Origin: Microthyrium microscopicum | Taxonomy: Eukaryota; Ascomycota; Dothideomycetes; Microthyriales; Microthyriaceae | Direction of reading: 5' to 3' | Assembly (NCBI GenBank): GCA_010405405.1 | Contig: MU004230.1 | Coordinates: forward strand, 2,811,744 to 2,875,743 | Length of the DNA: 64,000 nt | In this document: positions 1-14,724 of the stretch, piece by piece | How the letters are laid out: each line of letters begins with the position of its first letter | Numbering within the stretch: the first letter of the stretch is position 1 | Made by a program: the position numbers and the translations under genes | Notes under the pieces: generated by a model | Seen by the model: the letters and a program-made list of their open reading frames with translations, nothing else | What the model was told of the DNA's origin: nothing | Database searches by the model: none

Positions 1-3000
1 AAGGAGTTATACTAAGAGTACTTAATTCTTCTTATCTAGAGTAATTAATTAGTAGGTAATAAAGTAAGAGAGTATCTAGTAGTTTAATAGTAGCTCTTTA
101 ATCTAGGCTTAGTTTACTAGTTAAAGAGTAGTGATTGGAGGATTAGTAGAGGATGCCTTCTCTTTACCTTTATTTTAGAATTATAATTAGCTATAGATGT
201 AGCTACTCTTAGCGATTTCTAAAATATTAGATAGTAGAGGTACCTTAGTTATAGAGCTACGACAAGAGTATAAGGAATTACAGCGTGAAGCTTAGCTATA
301 AGGTAGTTTTATTATAGCGTTATCATTATTGCTATTAATCTAAGTATAAGGTAGCATAATTATAAACTAAGTAGTATTCTAAGTCCCTAATTGCTATTAC
401 TTATAAAGACGAAACGCGAAATAGGTCCTATGGGTCTTACTAGTATCTCCTATGGTAAGATAAGGGTTTAATACGGAGCAAGTATAAGTAGTAGGCATAA
501 GCGCTAAGAAGTCTTAAGATAAAGTACAAATAGGTCGTAAAGGTATAATAAGTAATTTAGGAAAAGGAGTAGGAGGTCCAATTTGTTATAGTTCATCTTT
601 AGGGCTCATTATAATATAGCAGAATAAGCAAAGTCTTACTACAGGTATAGTAGTAAAGGAAGATTATTAACTTATAAGTCTAGTAAGGTAGAAGTTCTAG
701 GTTAACTAGGGTCCTTTAAGCCCTTTAATTAGACGCTAAAAGTCTAAGCTTCTAGCGGGGTTAAGGGTTAAGAGTTTACGTATTTACTACGCTAGTAGGT
801 TGGATTTACTAGGATCTAAAAATAGGATTCTATATTTATATAGGTAGACGTATTAAATCTTTAGATTTTAATACACTAAAAATTAGGATTATTTTTTAAA
901 TAGTATAAGGTATTAGTTTTATGTTAGGGACCTATGGGCGTAAGGGTATAAGCTAATAGTAGATATGATTTAAGAAAATTAATACGAAGAATCTAAGAGA
1001 GAGGGCAGGGAATAGTTATAGGTAAGCTGCACTGGATAATCCTCGGGCGCTAAGCCCTTAGCATCACGTAATAGGGGATGCCAATGATGTCACAATAGGA
1101 TTAATAGTAGCAGATCCGTAACAGAAGAATAGCTTATAGACGCTATTACTAATAGTAAATAGGAAGGCTATAGTAAAGGTAAGGTCCTTAAATATAGGAT
1201 TAAATAGAATAATTATTATAATAAGAGTTAGTAACTATAGCAAAACGTGCTTAACGTACCTAATACTATCTTAGAGTTTTATTACCTATATCCTAATAAA
1301 CTAGATCTATATCTCTTATAGAAGCTACTAAAGCCTAACTAAGAAGAAGATTATAATATTAATAGTCTACTTATAGATTAGGATCTTACTATATAAAAGT
1401 ACTTTATTTTTATAGTTTTATACCTCTTATTTTAGGTTTAATTTAATAATACTACTATTAAGATTATTAAATACTATAAACTAGCTTAAATAGATATCTC
1501 TACCTTTATTAATAGGTTTAGATAGTTACTAAGGTTAGTAGATAACGTATTATAGTTTCTCTTAGTAATAATATATATAAAGGAGTTTAGCATTTATATA
1601 GACTAGACTAGACTAAACTAGACTAGCCTAGCCTAGCCTAGAATAGAATAGATTAGAATAGTCTAGGAGGTCTATTTTAGAAGGGGGGAGTTATATAAGG
1701 ATTCCTTATAGGTTTAGTATTTAGTATTAGATCTAAAGATCTAATTTTGTAGATAAGATCTCTTTATTCTATTTAGGGTTAGTATATCTAAGGATCCCCT
1801 AAGCCCTATATCTTTATATCTATAGCTCTATCTCTAGATCTCCTCTCTCTATACGTAGATCTTATAATATTAGCTATATTCTACTTACCTAATTGCGCCT
1901 AATAGCTCCTTACATTAATATTTAAATACTTTAAGATTAAGCTAATTAAAAGCTCTAGATCTTATAGGACTAGTATATTAATAAAATTAGTGCCAAATTC
2001 TAGCTTAATATTATAAAGAAGACTAAATATATTATTCCTATCTTAAATCTTATTAAACTCATTCTAAATAAAGAATAGGCATTTAAAGATTAGATCTATA
2101 CCTTCTAAATACGTTATAGCTTTATAATCTACCTTATAATAGTATATAGGCTAAATATCTATTATATAGCCTCTTATTTAAGCTATTTTAACTAGAATCC
2201 TTCTAAGCTTTACTACTATAAGATTAAAAGAACTATTCTATATCTTTAAGCAATAAAATACCTTGCGCTTAAGTATTATAGAATTGCTAAAGTACCTACT
2301 ACTAGTAAAGAAGTGTTTCTTGTAGCCTATAATGCTATATTTATAGATAATTAAGAGACTTAAAGATTAACTTAGGGCTTTTTATTTAACCTATTTAGAG
2401 GACCTATTAGCTAGTAATCTTTACGCTAGAAGACTATCTTAATATTTATAATAGAAGCAGAACTTCTATTCCTTTTAAACGCCTTAAAAGAGCTAATCTT
2501 AATTTAACGCCTCTTCTTATAGCTTAAGTTTAATCCTAATATTAAAATACTAATATTAAATAATAATACCTAAATAGTAGGTATCATAATAAAGTAGGCT
2601 TAGCTTTTATTTTCTAAATTGAAGTATATTAATATATATTAGTTCTAGCTTCATTAAGAAGTTACAAAGGGCTATATTTCTATTAAATAAGTTTCTATAG
2701 GTAAGATACTAGTAAATAGTTTAATAAAAGCTCTCTTTCTATAAGAATATAAGAAGTTTAAAAAGATACTAAATTTAATAAATATAAAGCACTTAGTGCT
2801 AGCTTAGGAAGATTCTTTTTAAAACGCTATAAATACTTTTACTATTACTATAAATTACTAAATCTCCTATATTTTTATATAAGCTAGATTTCCTACGCTA
2901 GGGCTACTTAATAGTACCCTTTATTTCTTATTTTAATTAGTTTTAATATTTTAGTAGCTTAGTCTTAGAAAACCTAAAAATTAATATTCCTTTATACTTA

Positions 3001-3250
3001 ATACTAAGTATATCTTAAGATCTATAGGTTAAAAACTTAGGGGGTATAATAGAAAGTTTATTCTAAACCCTAGATCTACGCTAGTCTTAATCTAGGATTA
3101 GAAAGCAGAAATACTAAAATTTAGCCTCTATTAGCTATTATATCTTTTTGCCTTTTCTACCCTTTTTTATATATTACTTTTGCCTCTATTATAGCCTAAA
3201 TTCTAGGCTCCAAGAAGACACGTTTTACGTCTTTAACGAGGTATAAATAC
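1..3250. repeat. AT-rich, RIP-degraded repeat block, probably LTR-retroelement fossil
   Basis: The whole stretch is AT-rich and dominated by TA steps, with very few CA or TG steps and no open frame of note. This is the signature of repeat-induced point mutation, which turns CpA into TpA in duplicated DNA. A purine run near 1681-1690, followed by a block opening with TTATATAAGG, resembles a polypurine tract and LTR edge, so a long-terminal-repeat retroelement is the likeliest source. I could not recognise coding domains, so the family is unassigned. It looks old and thoroughly broken. Composition returns to genic values near 3250-3300. The block may hold more than one element, and it runs off the left edge of the window. 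Confidence 0.7.
1600..1668. repeat. Degenerate pentanucleotide tandem repeat (CTAGA/CTAGC/ATAGA type)
   Basis: About thirteen consecutive five-base units of the type GACTA, GCCTA and GAATA follow one another. Neighbouring units differ mostly by one base, as expected of a microsatellite that later drifted or was RIP-mutated. It lies inside the AT-rich repeat block, just before the purine tract near 1685. Confidence 0.75.
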
Positions 3251-3649
3251 CATAGTTATTGCAGTAGTTAGTTAATTAGATTCTTCAATGTTCCCTTCAC
3301 CGATTCTGCATTCCCTGAGCTGCACGGACCGTATTCCGTCAGAATTTTTTGGCCTTTCAGATTTCAGAGGGGAACTGTTCAAGCTGTTCTTTGTCAACAA
3401 ACCTCGACCCAAAGTTTTACCTCAATGTTGCGCATACATAATTACATTTCTAAGCGATGACGAACCTCTACAGCAATGTAGCTACGCGATTAACGATCAT
3501 ACTACGCTCAGAGCCGACCAAATTCACCGCAAAACACAGCAGGGTCAAATGCAAAACGAGCCGCGCAAGATGAAGGTTTAGGCATTCGATATATGGACAA
3601 GTAACGTCGGATTTTATTTCAAACAACTGAAAACGTTGAAGCGCTTCCT
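3251..3649. other. Intergenic, 3' side of the DyP gene
   Basis: Unique-looking DNA between the repeat block and the peroxidase stop codon. A 97-codon open frame (3288-3581) has no recognisable domain and no intron or promoter support, so I do not call it a gene. Confidence 0.5.
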
Positions 3650-4591
3650 CTAACTTTCAATGCTGGCCAACGCTGTAGCAGACGGCGCAAAAAACGTAGT
3701 ACCCGTCACAGCTTTCGAATAGTCCAAAATCCTGTCATGCTTCCCAACAGGTTCGCCAATAAACATGCGCTCCATCATCTTCTCAATAACCCATAACCGC
3801 CTAGAGTACCCGATAAAGTACGTGCCGTATTCCCCAGATGCCGGCGATCCAAAGGGCATATTGTCGCGAAGGATATCATACTCTTCACCATTGTCATCAG
3901 CGATAGTAGCAAGCGTCTTGTGTGCGGCCTGTTCGCCAGGTGCTGCATCATCCAGTTCAACATCATCCGGCTTGGTACGCCCAACAATGGCCTCTTGTTG
4001 CTCCTTCGGAAGCTTGTTCCAACCTGCGAGGTTATGCAAATACTTTTGCACTACAATATAGCTACCGCCGGCAGCGGCTTTATCTTCATCACCGATGATG
4101 ACTGAGTCGTGTAGTTCCTGGCCGGTTGGATTCGCTGTACCGTCGACGAAGCCTAGGAGGTCCCGGAGGTCGAAATAGCGGAAACCAACTGTCTCGTCAA
4201 CAACCTTGACCGCATCGCCCAGTTTGTCTAGCACTTGTCGTTCAAACTCAAAGGTAATGTCCCGACGCTCGGCGCGGATGTGGAATAGTAGGTCACCGGG
4301 TGTTGACACTGCTGTATGCTTTGCGCCCTTTACCTCGGGGAATGGATGAAGCTCCGAAGGTCTAGGGAGAGAAGTCACTTCGTCCCAGATCTGGCTCCCT
4401 ATTCCAATGGTGTATATCAAAGCATCTTTTGAGACTGTTATACCGCTCGCTATGCTGGGAAGACTTGCCAGTAGGGATCGTACTGCTTTGATAGCCTCTG
4501 GTTTACGTTTGACTGATAGTACGAGGAATGTCGCCGCAGTCGTGAGTCCTGCCTCTACTCGCTGGGGTGTGATAGACTGGCCCTGGCTCAT
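3650..4591 (-). CDS. DyP-type (dye-decolorizing) haem peroxidase
   Basis: Haem peroxidase of the DyP superfamily. These enzymes use H2O2 to oxidise dyes, phenols and other bulky substrates. The protein read from the MSQGQS start is 313 residues. The family signature GFVDGTANP lies near residues 147-155, with its Asp as the distal acid. A His in QAAHKTL (about 224) fits the haem-ligand region, and the stretch LRDNMPFGSP followed by GTYFIGYSRR carries the distal Arg region. This order matches the shorter bacterial-like class B DyPs. The gene is a single exon. The frame stays open upstream to an ATG at 4801, adding 70 Arg-rich residues that could be a mitochondrial presequence, so two starts are possible. 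I prefer the MSQGQS start because family likeness begins there. It is divergent from ARPC2. Confidence 0.88.
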   Translation of the reverse strand: MSQGQSITPQRVEAGLTTAATFLVLSVKRKPEAIKAVRSLLASLPSIASGITVSKDALIYTIGIGSQIWDEVTSLPRPSELHPFPEVKGAKHTAVSTPGDLLFHIRAERRDITFEFERQVLDKLGDAVKVVDETVGFRYFDLRDLLGFVDGTANPTGQELHDSVIIGDEDKAAAGGSYIVVQKYLHNLAGWNKLPKEQQEAIVGRTKPDDVELDDAAPGEQAAHKTLATIADDNGEEYDILRDNMPFGSPASGEYGTYFIGYSRRLWVIEKMMERMFIGEPVGKHDRILDYSKAVTGTTFFAPSATALASIES

Positions 4592-5204
4592 TCTGGAAGT
4601 TGTTCCAAGTTCTCTACACGAACGATACTGAAGTACAGGGCGACGATGAGGCCGAGCAGCCTGTTTGATGGATTTTGTGCGGAAACCTTGTCGTAATGAT
4701 TGATTCAGTGAAAATCGCAGGAAAGTTCCAGAGTATACAGGTGTGAGATTTGAGTATGAACCTTTCTGCAAGCTTCTGTAGAAGATATTATGATAGCGCA
4801 TTTGAGCTGAAGGGTCTCATGCCGGTTTTATAAAATCCGAATTTTCCAATTGGCCCCAAGAAATGTAAAAGAACACAACTTGTTGTCAACGTCAAGCCTG
4901 GATTCGGGCGTCTTAGTAATTGTGTATCATCTCTCGTACGAGTCCTCGAAGTTTAGATCTTCTAATCAACTTGATATTGATAGACAATGGGAGAGGAAGC
5001 GACTCTTAGCAGGGTTATCCTTGCTCACCCCACCAAATCTAGCGGCAGGCTATTTTATCCTTTCCCAGGCAAAACAAGCATCAGGATCCTCTGTTAAAGT
5101 GCCAAGTCTACACCACCATCGAATTGCACCCCTCTACCTTGAGACTTGGACAGTTGAATGGCTCCAGGCATCCGTAGCTCGTCTCTCTCCTCCACATCAC
5201 CAAT
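4592..5204. promoter_or_regulatory. Divergent intergenic region between DyP peroxidase and ARPC2
   Basis: About 610 bases separate the two start codons and must hold both promoters. The DyP-side part (4592-4801) is open in frame with the peroxidase and may instead encode its N-terminal extension. I see no clear named binding site. Confidence 0.5.
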
Positions 5205-6361
5205 ATGCTGCTCCTCGATTATCAGAACGTGCTGATCGAGTCGCTGCTCAAAGACCGATTCTCTGGGTAAGGCCTCGCGCATTCGTTTTTGTGAGAGCGT
5301 CAGACTTATACCGAATTAATACAGAGCTCCCCCGGTTGCTATTGATCAAGTCGTTTCCGACTTTGATGGTGTAACCTTCCATATATCAACTCCCGAATCC
5401 AAGTCAAAAATCCTCATATCCATATCGGTCCGCTGCTACAAGGAATTGGTACAATATGGAGCTCAGGCTGTGCTGGAGCGCGAATATGGTCCTTATATCG
5501 TGGACCCAGAATCGGGCTATGACTTTTCGTTACTAGTTGACTTGGAGAATCTCCCAGAGGGTCAAGGTACTATGCATTGGAGCATACGGTAAAGCGAGTG
5601 CTAAGTCATGATCTAGAAGCTCGAGACGATCTGATCCGCCGGATTTCCCTACTAAAGCGCAATGCCATGGCGGCACCATTCGAACAAGCTTTTGACGAAT
5701 TCGAAGCTCTACAAGAAGAAGCCTCCAAGTATACATCAGAGTCCGCGCCCCAAGGTGTCAAGGAGGGTGGAGAAGTTCGTGCAATCCATTATCGAGAGCA
5801 GGAAGCAATATACATCAAAGCCAGTCACGACCGAGTAACGGTTATCTTCAGCACAATATTTTCGGACGAAACAGATCGCGTGTTTGGAAAGGTGTTCTTA
5901 CAGGAGTTCGTGGATGCAAGAAAACGAGCTATCCAGAATGCTCCACAGGTCTTGTTCCGCAATGATCGTCCCCTAGAGCTTTCTCATATTCCGGGGCTTC
6001 CATCTGGAAAAGGGGAGATTGGGTACATTACTTTTGTGCTATTCCCTCGGCATCTGCAGAGAAAACGCAGAGAGGAAGTCATTTCACACATCCAGACTTT
6101 CCGCGATTACTTCCACTATCACATCAAGGCATCCAAGGTAGCTAAATCAAGGCAACCAGTTATATACAATACTAATCATTATATAGGCATACATTCACTC
6201 CAGAATGCGTCGGAGAACGGCAGACTTCCTTCAAGGTAATATGGACTTCTTCTTAGGCGTGGCATTCACTAACTCGCTATCAAGTCCTACGCCGAGCTCG
6301 ACCAGAAGCAGAAGAAAAGGAACGAAAAACAGCAAGTGGCAGATCTTTCAGAGTCCAATAG
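5205..6361 (+). CDS. ARPC2: Arp2/3 complex subunit 2 (ARPC2, p34-Arc)
   Basis: Structural subunit of the seven-protein Arp2/3 complex, which nucleates branched actin filaments for endocytic patches and tip growth. Exons by splice signals: 5205-5266, 5325-5566, 5617-6137, 6187-6235, 6285-6361; 316 residues, normal for the family. The protein opens MLLLDYQNVLIESLL, then SDFDGVTFHISTPE, ALVEREYGP-like LEREYGPYIV, RISLLKRNAMAAPF, GYITFVLFPRH and HIQTFRDYFHYHIKASK, all typical of p34. The tail RMRRRTADFLQVLRRARPE is the Arg-rich C-terminal helix. All five junctions keep frame, and introns are 49-58 bases. A naive reading starting at 5577 runs through the second intron and misses the first 100 residues. 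No defect was seen. Confidence 0.95.
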
Positions 6362-6517
6362 AAGCCCTGGTCAGACTCAGATTGCACTTATGGATATGTA
6401 TAGTATGGCTACCTCAAGCAAAGTAGCTGTACCTCAATTACGAAAAAAACGAAGCATATACAATTATCTGCCTTCCTCCTGAAACTCGCCGTGCACTGAG
6501 TCTCATCCTGAAGCAAT

Positions 6518-8756
<2,239 letters not shown>

Positions 8757-9623
8757 ACCTCTGGGTAGAAACAATAATGATCGATACGATCTCGCTTCGA
8801 AGATCTAGCATTAACGATCTAGCTTTGACAATAGAAGGAAAAGCTTTGGTCGGGGGGTAAAGACTCAGATTCTCAAATCAGAAATATGGTAATCATAGTT
8901 CCTTCCAAAGGGCAAAATAAGAGCGAAGAAACACTAGATATTCTGGAGCTGCCCATCTAATTGTTAGCTAGTACGCTTCTTTGTTGAAATCGATACAGTA
9001 CCTAGCGTGTGAAATGGCCGAATCAGGTAATTACAGATGTTCGGTGTAAACGTTGTGTTCCATTCAGCGCACTTTTACGTCACACGTAGATCATACATAG
9101 ATCTGCCATCGAATCGAAAGTTCCCAAGGCTTCGGGCGAAGTTCTTCCTAGCTACAGGTCGAGTACTAGACTAATATTTCAGCTCAAGTCGGTCGCACGG
9201 AAGTACCCCACTCTGATGTCCTTTTTATTGGACGAGGATGAAAAAATGGTACAGTGTATTTAAGACATTCTAGAGATATTTCAGCGATACAATAGTTTCA
9301 AGCGCATCTTAAACGAGTTTAAAAGCACCGGACATTGGTATGAGAGGTATAAGGCTGACATCAGGCTGATACACGTGACCTCCACTTTTTAGCTCCTGTT
9401 TGGGCCCTTAACTCAACTTCCATCTTGAGTTCACGCGACATTTCTTTGACGTCGCTGATATCATCCGGAATTCATTAGGAGCTTATTTAAAGCTTTGATT
9501 GCGAGGCGCGAAATTCTTGGAGAATACACCTGTCGCGTGAGGCTGGAGCTACTAGACTTTGCGACTTTCAGTCTGGGGAATGGCGAACATCCTCTAGCTT
9601 GAAATCTGTATTTCGGAAGCAAG
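8757..9623. other. Intergenic gap
   Basis: Nothing recognisable. Short open frames on both strands lack domains. It contains the upstream region of the broken oxidase and the promoter of ALG12. Confidence 0.5.
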
Positions 9624-11428
9624 ATGGTTTTCAGATTTGGTCCGTTCATTGCTACTATCACGCTACTGTGTACTAATAAACGAACAAAGACCGCATCATC
9701 TCACTACTGATACCAGGATGTATATTGATACATGTGTTCTTGGCTCCGTACACCAAGGTTGAGGAGTCGTTTAACATTCAGGCGATACATGATATCACCA
9801 GCTACGGTTTTCTTCCTCATCCCAATGGAAGTGTCATTGCACAGCACTATGATCATGTGGAATTCCCAGGCGCAGTTCCACGCACATTTGTTGGTGCATT
9901 ACTTATGTCAGCCCTGTCAAGGCCTTTTCTACAATGGGTAGCTTCACCTGTGGGAAAACAGCTGTTAGGTATGGCAGAGCTCTATAGGTTTTTTCAAAGA
10001 TGCTAATCTGAGAACAGTGCGAGCTATTCTGGGCCTCGTCAATGCTTCAGCTATGCTGAGTTTGCGACAGGTGCTCAAGAGATCCTTTGGCCGATCGACA
10101 GGCAATTGGTACGCGCTTCTTCAGGCTAGCCAGTTCCACATCATGTTTTATGCCTCGAGAACCTTGCCAAATATGTTTGCGTTAGCAATGAGTTTGTGAA
10201 GTCCTTTTCAAGCTATGCGGAATCATGCTAACATTTCAAAGCGACCTACGCTTTAGGAAGATACGTTGAAGCAACATCGTCTCCTAAAATGACGGACCAT
10301 AGTAGGAAAAGAGGGCATATAGTTTCATTGATGCTTCTTACGACTGCCGGAATTATCTTTCGCTCTGAACTGGCAGTCCTCGTTGCCGCAAGGTGTCTCT
10401 TCATACTCTTATCACATCGGACAGCACTGACAAGAATCATCATACCAGCTGGGCTGGTGGGTCTAGTGATTGGCTTCTCAATTACAGTATCGGTAGACTC
10501 TTACTTCTGGAAGCACTTTCCAATCTGGCCTGAGTGGGCGAGTTTCTACTTTAACACCATTTTGGGTAAGTCTTCGGACTGGGGCGTCAGTCCATGGCAC
10601 TTTTACTTTTCCAATGCGCTCCCACGACTGTTGCTCAATCCTCTCACATACAGCCTTCTTGGTCCCCTCGCTCTGCTTTCATCAGTCCCGGGCAAAAGAG
10701 CTTTGCAGATAGCTGGGCCGGACTTGCTATTTCTGTCGCTGTACTCCATTCTTCCACACAAAGAATGGCGCTTCATAGTCTATGTTGTCCCCAGTCTCAC
10801 CGCTGTTAGTGCTATCGGCGCGTCTTGGATCTGGACTCGGCGCTCCAAAACTGTACTATACAAGGTTCTGAATTTGGCACTGATCGGCTCCGTGGTAGCT
10901 ACCTTTGTCGCAAGCTCTGGTCTACTAGCTATCTCCCGTCTAAACTATCCTGGAGGTTTAGCAATGACACGTCTGAACACTATGCTCGCAAGCACTGGAA
11001 ATAGCACAATCAGTGTTTTTGCCGACAACCTCGCATGCCAAACTGGGGTTACTCGATTTCTTGAAGATCGCAAAGCTACGGTATCTGGTCACTCAAAGTG
11101 GCGGTTCGACAAAACGGAGAATCAAACTATACTACACGATCCCTTATTCTGGAACCAATTTGACTATGCCATTGTTGAACACCCAGAACGATGCATTGGT
11201 AAGTGGGAAGTCATAGACGTAGTCACCGCCTATGATGGCCTACAAATTGTTAGACCAGGGAGCGCCTTAGGGCCAGATACAACTACAGACCATCTCCTTC
11301 TTGACGATAGACGAGAGAAGTGGCAGATGTGGAATGACTTTGGTAGGACGATGACGAAGTTTACTAGCGGATGGTGGATTACCATCCGGATGGAGCCGAA
11401 GATTAAAATACTAAAACGACAAATATAG
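9624..11428 (+). CDS. ALG12: ALG12, Dol-P-Man:Man7GlcNAc2-PP-dolichol alpha-1,6-mannosyltransferase
   Basis: ER-membrane GT22 enzyme that adds the eighth mannose, in alpha-1,6 linkage, to the lipid-linked N-glycan precursor. Proposed exons: 9624-9639, 9690-9968, 10018-10191, 10242-11428; 551 residues, the same size as the yeast protein. Evidence: APYTKVEESFNIQA near the N-terminus in the first lumenal loop (the GT22 acidic motif), FYASRTLPNMF, WPEWASFYFNTILGKSSDWG, SPWHFYFSNALPRLL, and HKEWRF near residue 329, the conserved GT22 His-Lys-Glu motif. Many hydrophobic segments are spread through the protein. The first exon, only 16 bases, is inferred: it gives MVFRFDRIISLLIPG and uses a weak GTCCGT donor with a good ACTAATA branch point. 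The other junctions are solid. Confidence 0.92.
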
Positions 11429-11640
11429 GAACGAAAGATTCCCCGGGCTCTGGAAAAGTTATTAGCAGCTGTGTGGAATATGTTGTGCTATAGGGTCCAA
11501 GTTCCAGTTTCATATGCTTAAACACCAAATTAATATATGCTTCCTTGTCAACGCGGAATCAAACAATACATAACCATAACATAAAATTGTCCCAGCGAAA
11601 AGGAAGCGATGAGATTTCCGGCAGAGAAAAGGAAATCAAG

Positions 11641-14600
11641 ATGTTCGGAGCCTTGCTGTGGATTTTCGCCCTCATTGGTTTGGCTCTGAGTACTGATGAT
11701 GGGCTTACTGATAAGGTTTCCTGGGACAAATACAGTCTTATGGTAAACGGCGAACGAGTCTTCATTTTCGCCGGTGAGTTTCACTATCAAAGACTACCAA
11801 TTCCCGAGTTATGGCTTGATGTCTTCCAAAAGTTCAAAGCAAATGGAATGAATGCTGTTAGGTAAGACTAAGATCTCAAGCACTGGGCAATTGCTAACAT
11901 GCATAGCATCTATTTCTTTTGGTCATATCATTCTCCAAATAAGGATACTTATGACTTGACAACCGGAGCACGCGATGTGCAACGCCTTCTGGATTACGCA
12001 AAACAAGCCGGTCTCTATGTTATTGCTCGTCCAGGGCCTTACTGCAATGCTGAAACTAGTGCTGGTGGTGTTGCGCTTTGGACCACCAATGGTAGTGGAG
12101 GGCGATATCGAACTGCAGATGCCAGATACCGACAAGCTTGGGCTCCTTGGCTTCGCGAAGTTGGCGCAATCTTGAAGAGGAACCAAATCACGGAGAACGG
12201 AACTGTAATTCTTCTTCAGATCGAGAACGAGTTGGAGGAACGTTCGTACGATCCCACCGATATCGTCGTCCGTCACATGGAAGATTTGAAGCAGACGTTT
12301 CGAAAACAAGGCATGGTCATTCCTACTATGCATAACGAGAAGGGCATGCGATCTATCTCGTGGTCAACAGACTATAAGAATCCCACCGGTGTGGGCACGG
12401 TCAACATGTATGGACTCGATAGCTACCCCGGCGGATTCAAATGCACAAAGAGTACAGGTTTCAGGCTGGTACGAAATTACTATGACTGGTTCAAGAACTA
12501 TTCTTTCACACAGCCGAGTTTCCAACCAGAATTTGAAGCTGGCTGGTTTCAACCTTGGGGTGGTCAGTTCTATGATGAGTGCACCTCGGAACATTCTCCA
12601 GAGTACGCGGATTTATACTACAAGAACAACCTGGCTCAACGAGTTACGCTGCTGTCCTTGTACATGGCATACGGCGGTACATCCTGGGGACACAGTGCGG
12701 CACCTGTGGTAAGCAACCATACTTTCCAGAGAAGAATATCAGACTAAAGCTTGCAGGTTTACACATCGTACGATTACAGTGCTCCTCTCAGAGAAACACG
12801 TCAAGTTCTCAAAAAGTTCAAGCAGACGAAACTGATTGCTTTGTTCACCCGCGTCTCCAAAGATCTATTGATGACTGATCTGGAAGATCGTGGACCTGGA
12901 AAATCTGTCGGTAATTCTGCGATCTATACCTGGATTCTTAGAAATCCCACCAACAAAGCCGGCTTTTATTTCCTTCAACAAGACAACTCACAGTCACAAT
13001 CAAAGCAAACTACATCTGTGAATCTCAAGACCTCCCTTGGCACCATCGCTGTGCCGAATGTTATCATTGATGGTCGCCAAAGCAAAATCTTGGTTACCGA
13101 TTATAATGTTGGTCCCAACTTCAAGTTGCTCTACGCTACGGCCGACGTTCTGACCTATGGTCAATTCCCTTACCCTGTCCTCGTTATGTACCTTAAGCAA
13201 GGACAGTCAGCAGAGTTTGCCTTTGGGCCAGATGTACAAAATGCAACGTTCAAGGCTCATGGAGCTCCCGCCGACTTTACGTCTTCAGAAGCTCACAGCG
13301 CCAATGGGACACGATACACCAAGTACCTCTGGACTCAACCAAAGGGTCAAACGGTCGTTGACTTTTCAGACCCGGTTGGCACTTTATTCAAGGTGTTTCT
13401 GCTTGACATCCCGACCGCATGGTCCTTCTTCGCCCCTGCGTACACTCTCAATCCAAACGTGAAGCCAACGGAACACATGTTCGTACTTGGACCATATTTA
13501 GTTCGAAGTGCCACCATATTTGGTTCAGAGATCCAACTTACCGGAGATAAAGAAGGCCCCAGTAGCCTAGAGGTATTTGCCGGGGATGTCAATGTCGATA
13601 AAATCGTCTGGAATGGAAAAGCTTTAGCAACTACCAAGTCCCCCTATGGATCATTCCTTGCAAATCTCGACGACTTGGCAACCAAATCAATATCTTTACC
13701 AACACTGTCTGACTGGAAAGTTGCCGACTCCTTACCGGAGATCAAGAAAGACTTTGATGATACCAAATTTGTTACCTGTGGGAAATCACTGCACAGCAGC
13801 GACTACGGCTTCCATGCAGGTATAAAAATCTACCGTGCAACTTTCACAGACAAGTCTGCCGTCAAGGCCAACATAACAGTTCAAGGTGGAACAGCAGCGG
13901 GATGGAGTGCATGGCTCAATGGAAAACTTGTTGGAGGCTCGCCTGGATCTCTAGGGTCAGCTAGTACCACCAGCATGCTGGATTTCAAGAAGGTACAACT
14001 CGAGGCCAAGAACGTACTTACGGTTGTGACTGACTACACTGGCCACGATCAAGCAAGCGTCAAACCAGGAGGCCCTGCCAATCCACGAGGAATCCTCAAT
14101 GCCAAGCTACTCGATGAGCACAATAAAGAAGTCAAGGTTAGTCAATGGAAAATTCAAGGTAATCTAGGGGGCGAGAAGGAGTTGGATCACGTTCGTGGCA
14201 ACATGAACGAAGGCGGACTCTATGGCGAGCGAGCAGGATGGCATTTGCCTGGCTTTGATGCTTCGTCGTGGACCAAAGGATCTCCCACAGAAGGAATTCT
14301 ACATGCTGGAGTCTCATGGTATATCACTAAGTTCAAACTCAACATTCCTTCCAACATGGACGTCCCAATCGGCGTCGAGTTCAATGCACCCAAGGGAACC
14401 ACTGCAAGGATACAGATGTTCGTTAATGGGTGAGTTGGCCGATTGCAAATGGACGATGCAGTGACTGACTGAACTAGATACCAATATGGCAAATACGTTC
14501 CTCACATTGGGCCGCAGACGCAATTTCCTCTCCAGCCAGGTATCTTAAACACCAATGGAGAAAACACCCTTGCTCTGAGTTTGTGGGCGCAGAATGATGT

Positions 14601-14724
14601 GGGAGCGAAGCTGTCAGAAGTGAAGTTGATTACATATGGGCAGTATGAAACTGGGTTTAACTTCACTCAGGACTGGAGCTATCTTCAACCAGGGATAAAC
14701 AAGGGTAGACTTGAGTTATTATAA
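11641..14724 (+). CDS. Secreted beta-galactosidase, GH35
   Basis: Large fungal GH35 enzyme that removes beta-D-galactose from the non-reducing ends of galactans and lactose outside the cell. Exons: 11641-11861, 11907-12708, 12757-14429, 14478-14724; 980 residues, typical of the multi-domain fungal type. A hydrophobic signal peptide ([17 protein letters not shown]) opens the protein. The TIM barrel has [19 protein letters not shown], the acid/base Glu in QIENELEE (about residue 181) and the nucleophile Glu in [15 protein letters not shown] (about 282). The rest corresponds to the beta-rich middle and the two C-terminal jelly-roll domains (e.g. MFVNGYQYGKY). All junctions keep frame. An in-frame ATG lies 96 bases upstream, but it would put a charged stretch before the signal peptide, so I chose the later start. 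Confidence 0.95.

Noticed and set aside
3288-3581. 97-codon plus-strand open frame between the repeat block and DyP
   Set aside because: No domain, no intron or promoter signal, and it lies in a 3' flank; chance frame.
4850-5374. 174-codon plus-strand frame upstream of ARPC2
   Set aside because: It is in the wrong frame across the true first exon and intron of ARPC2.
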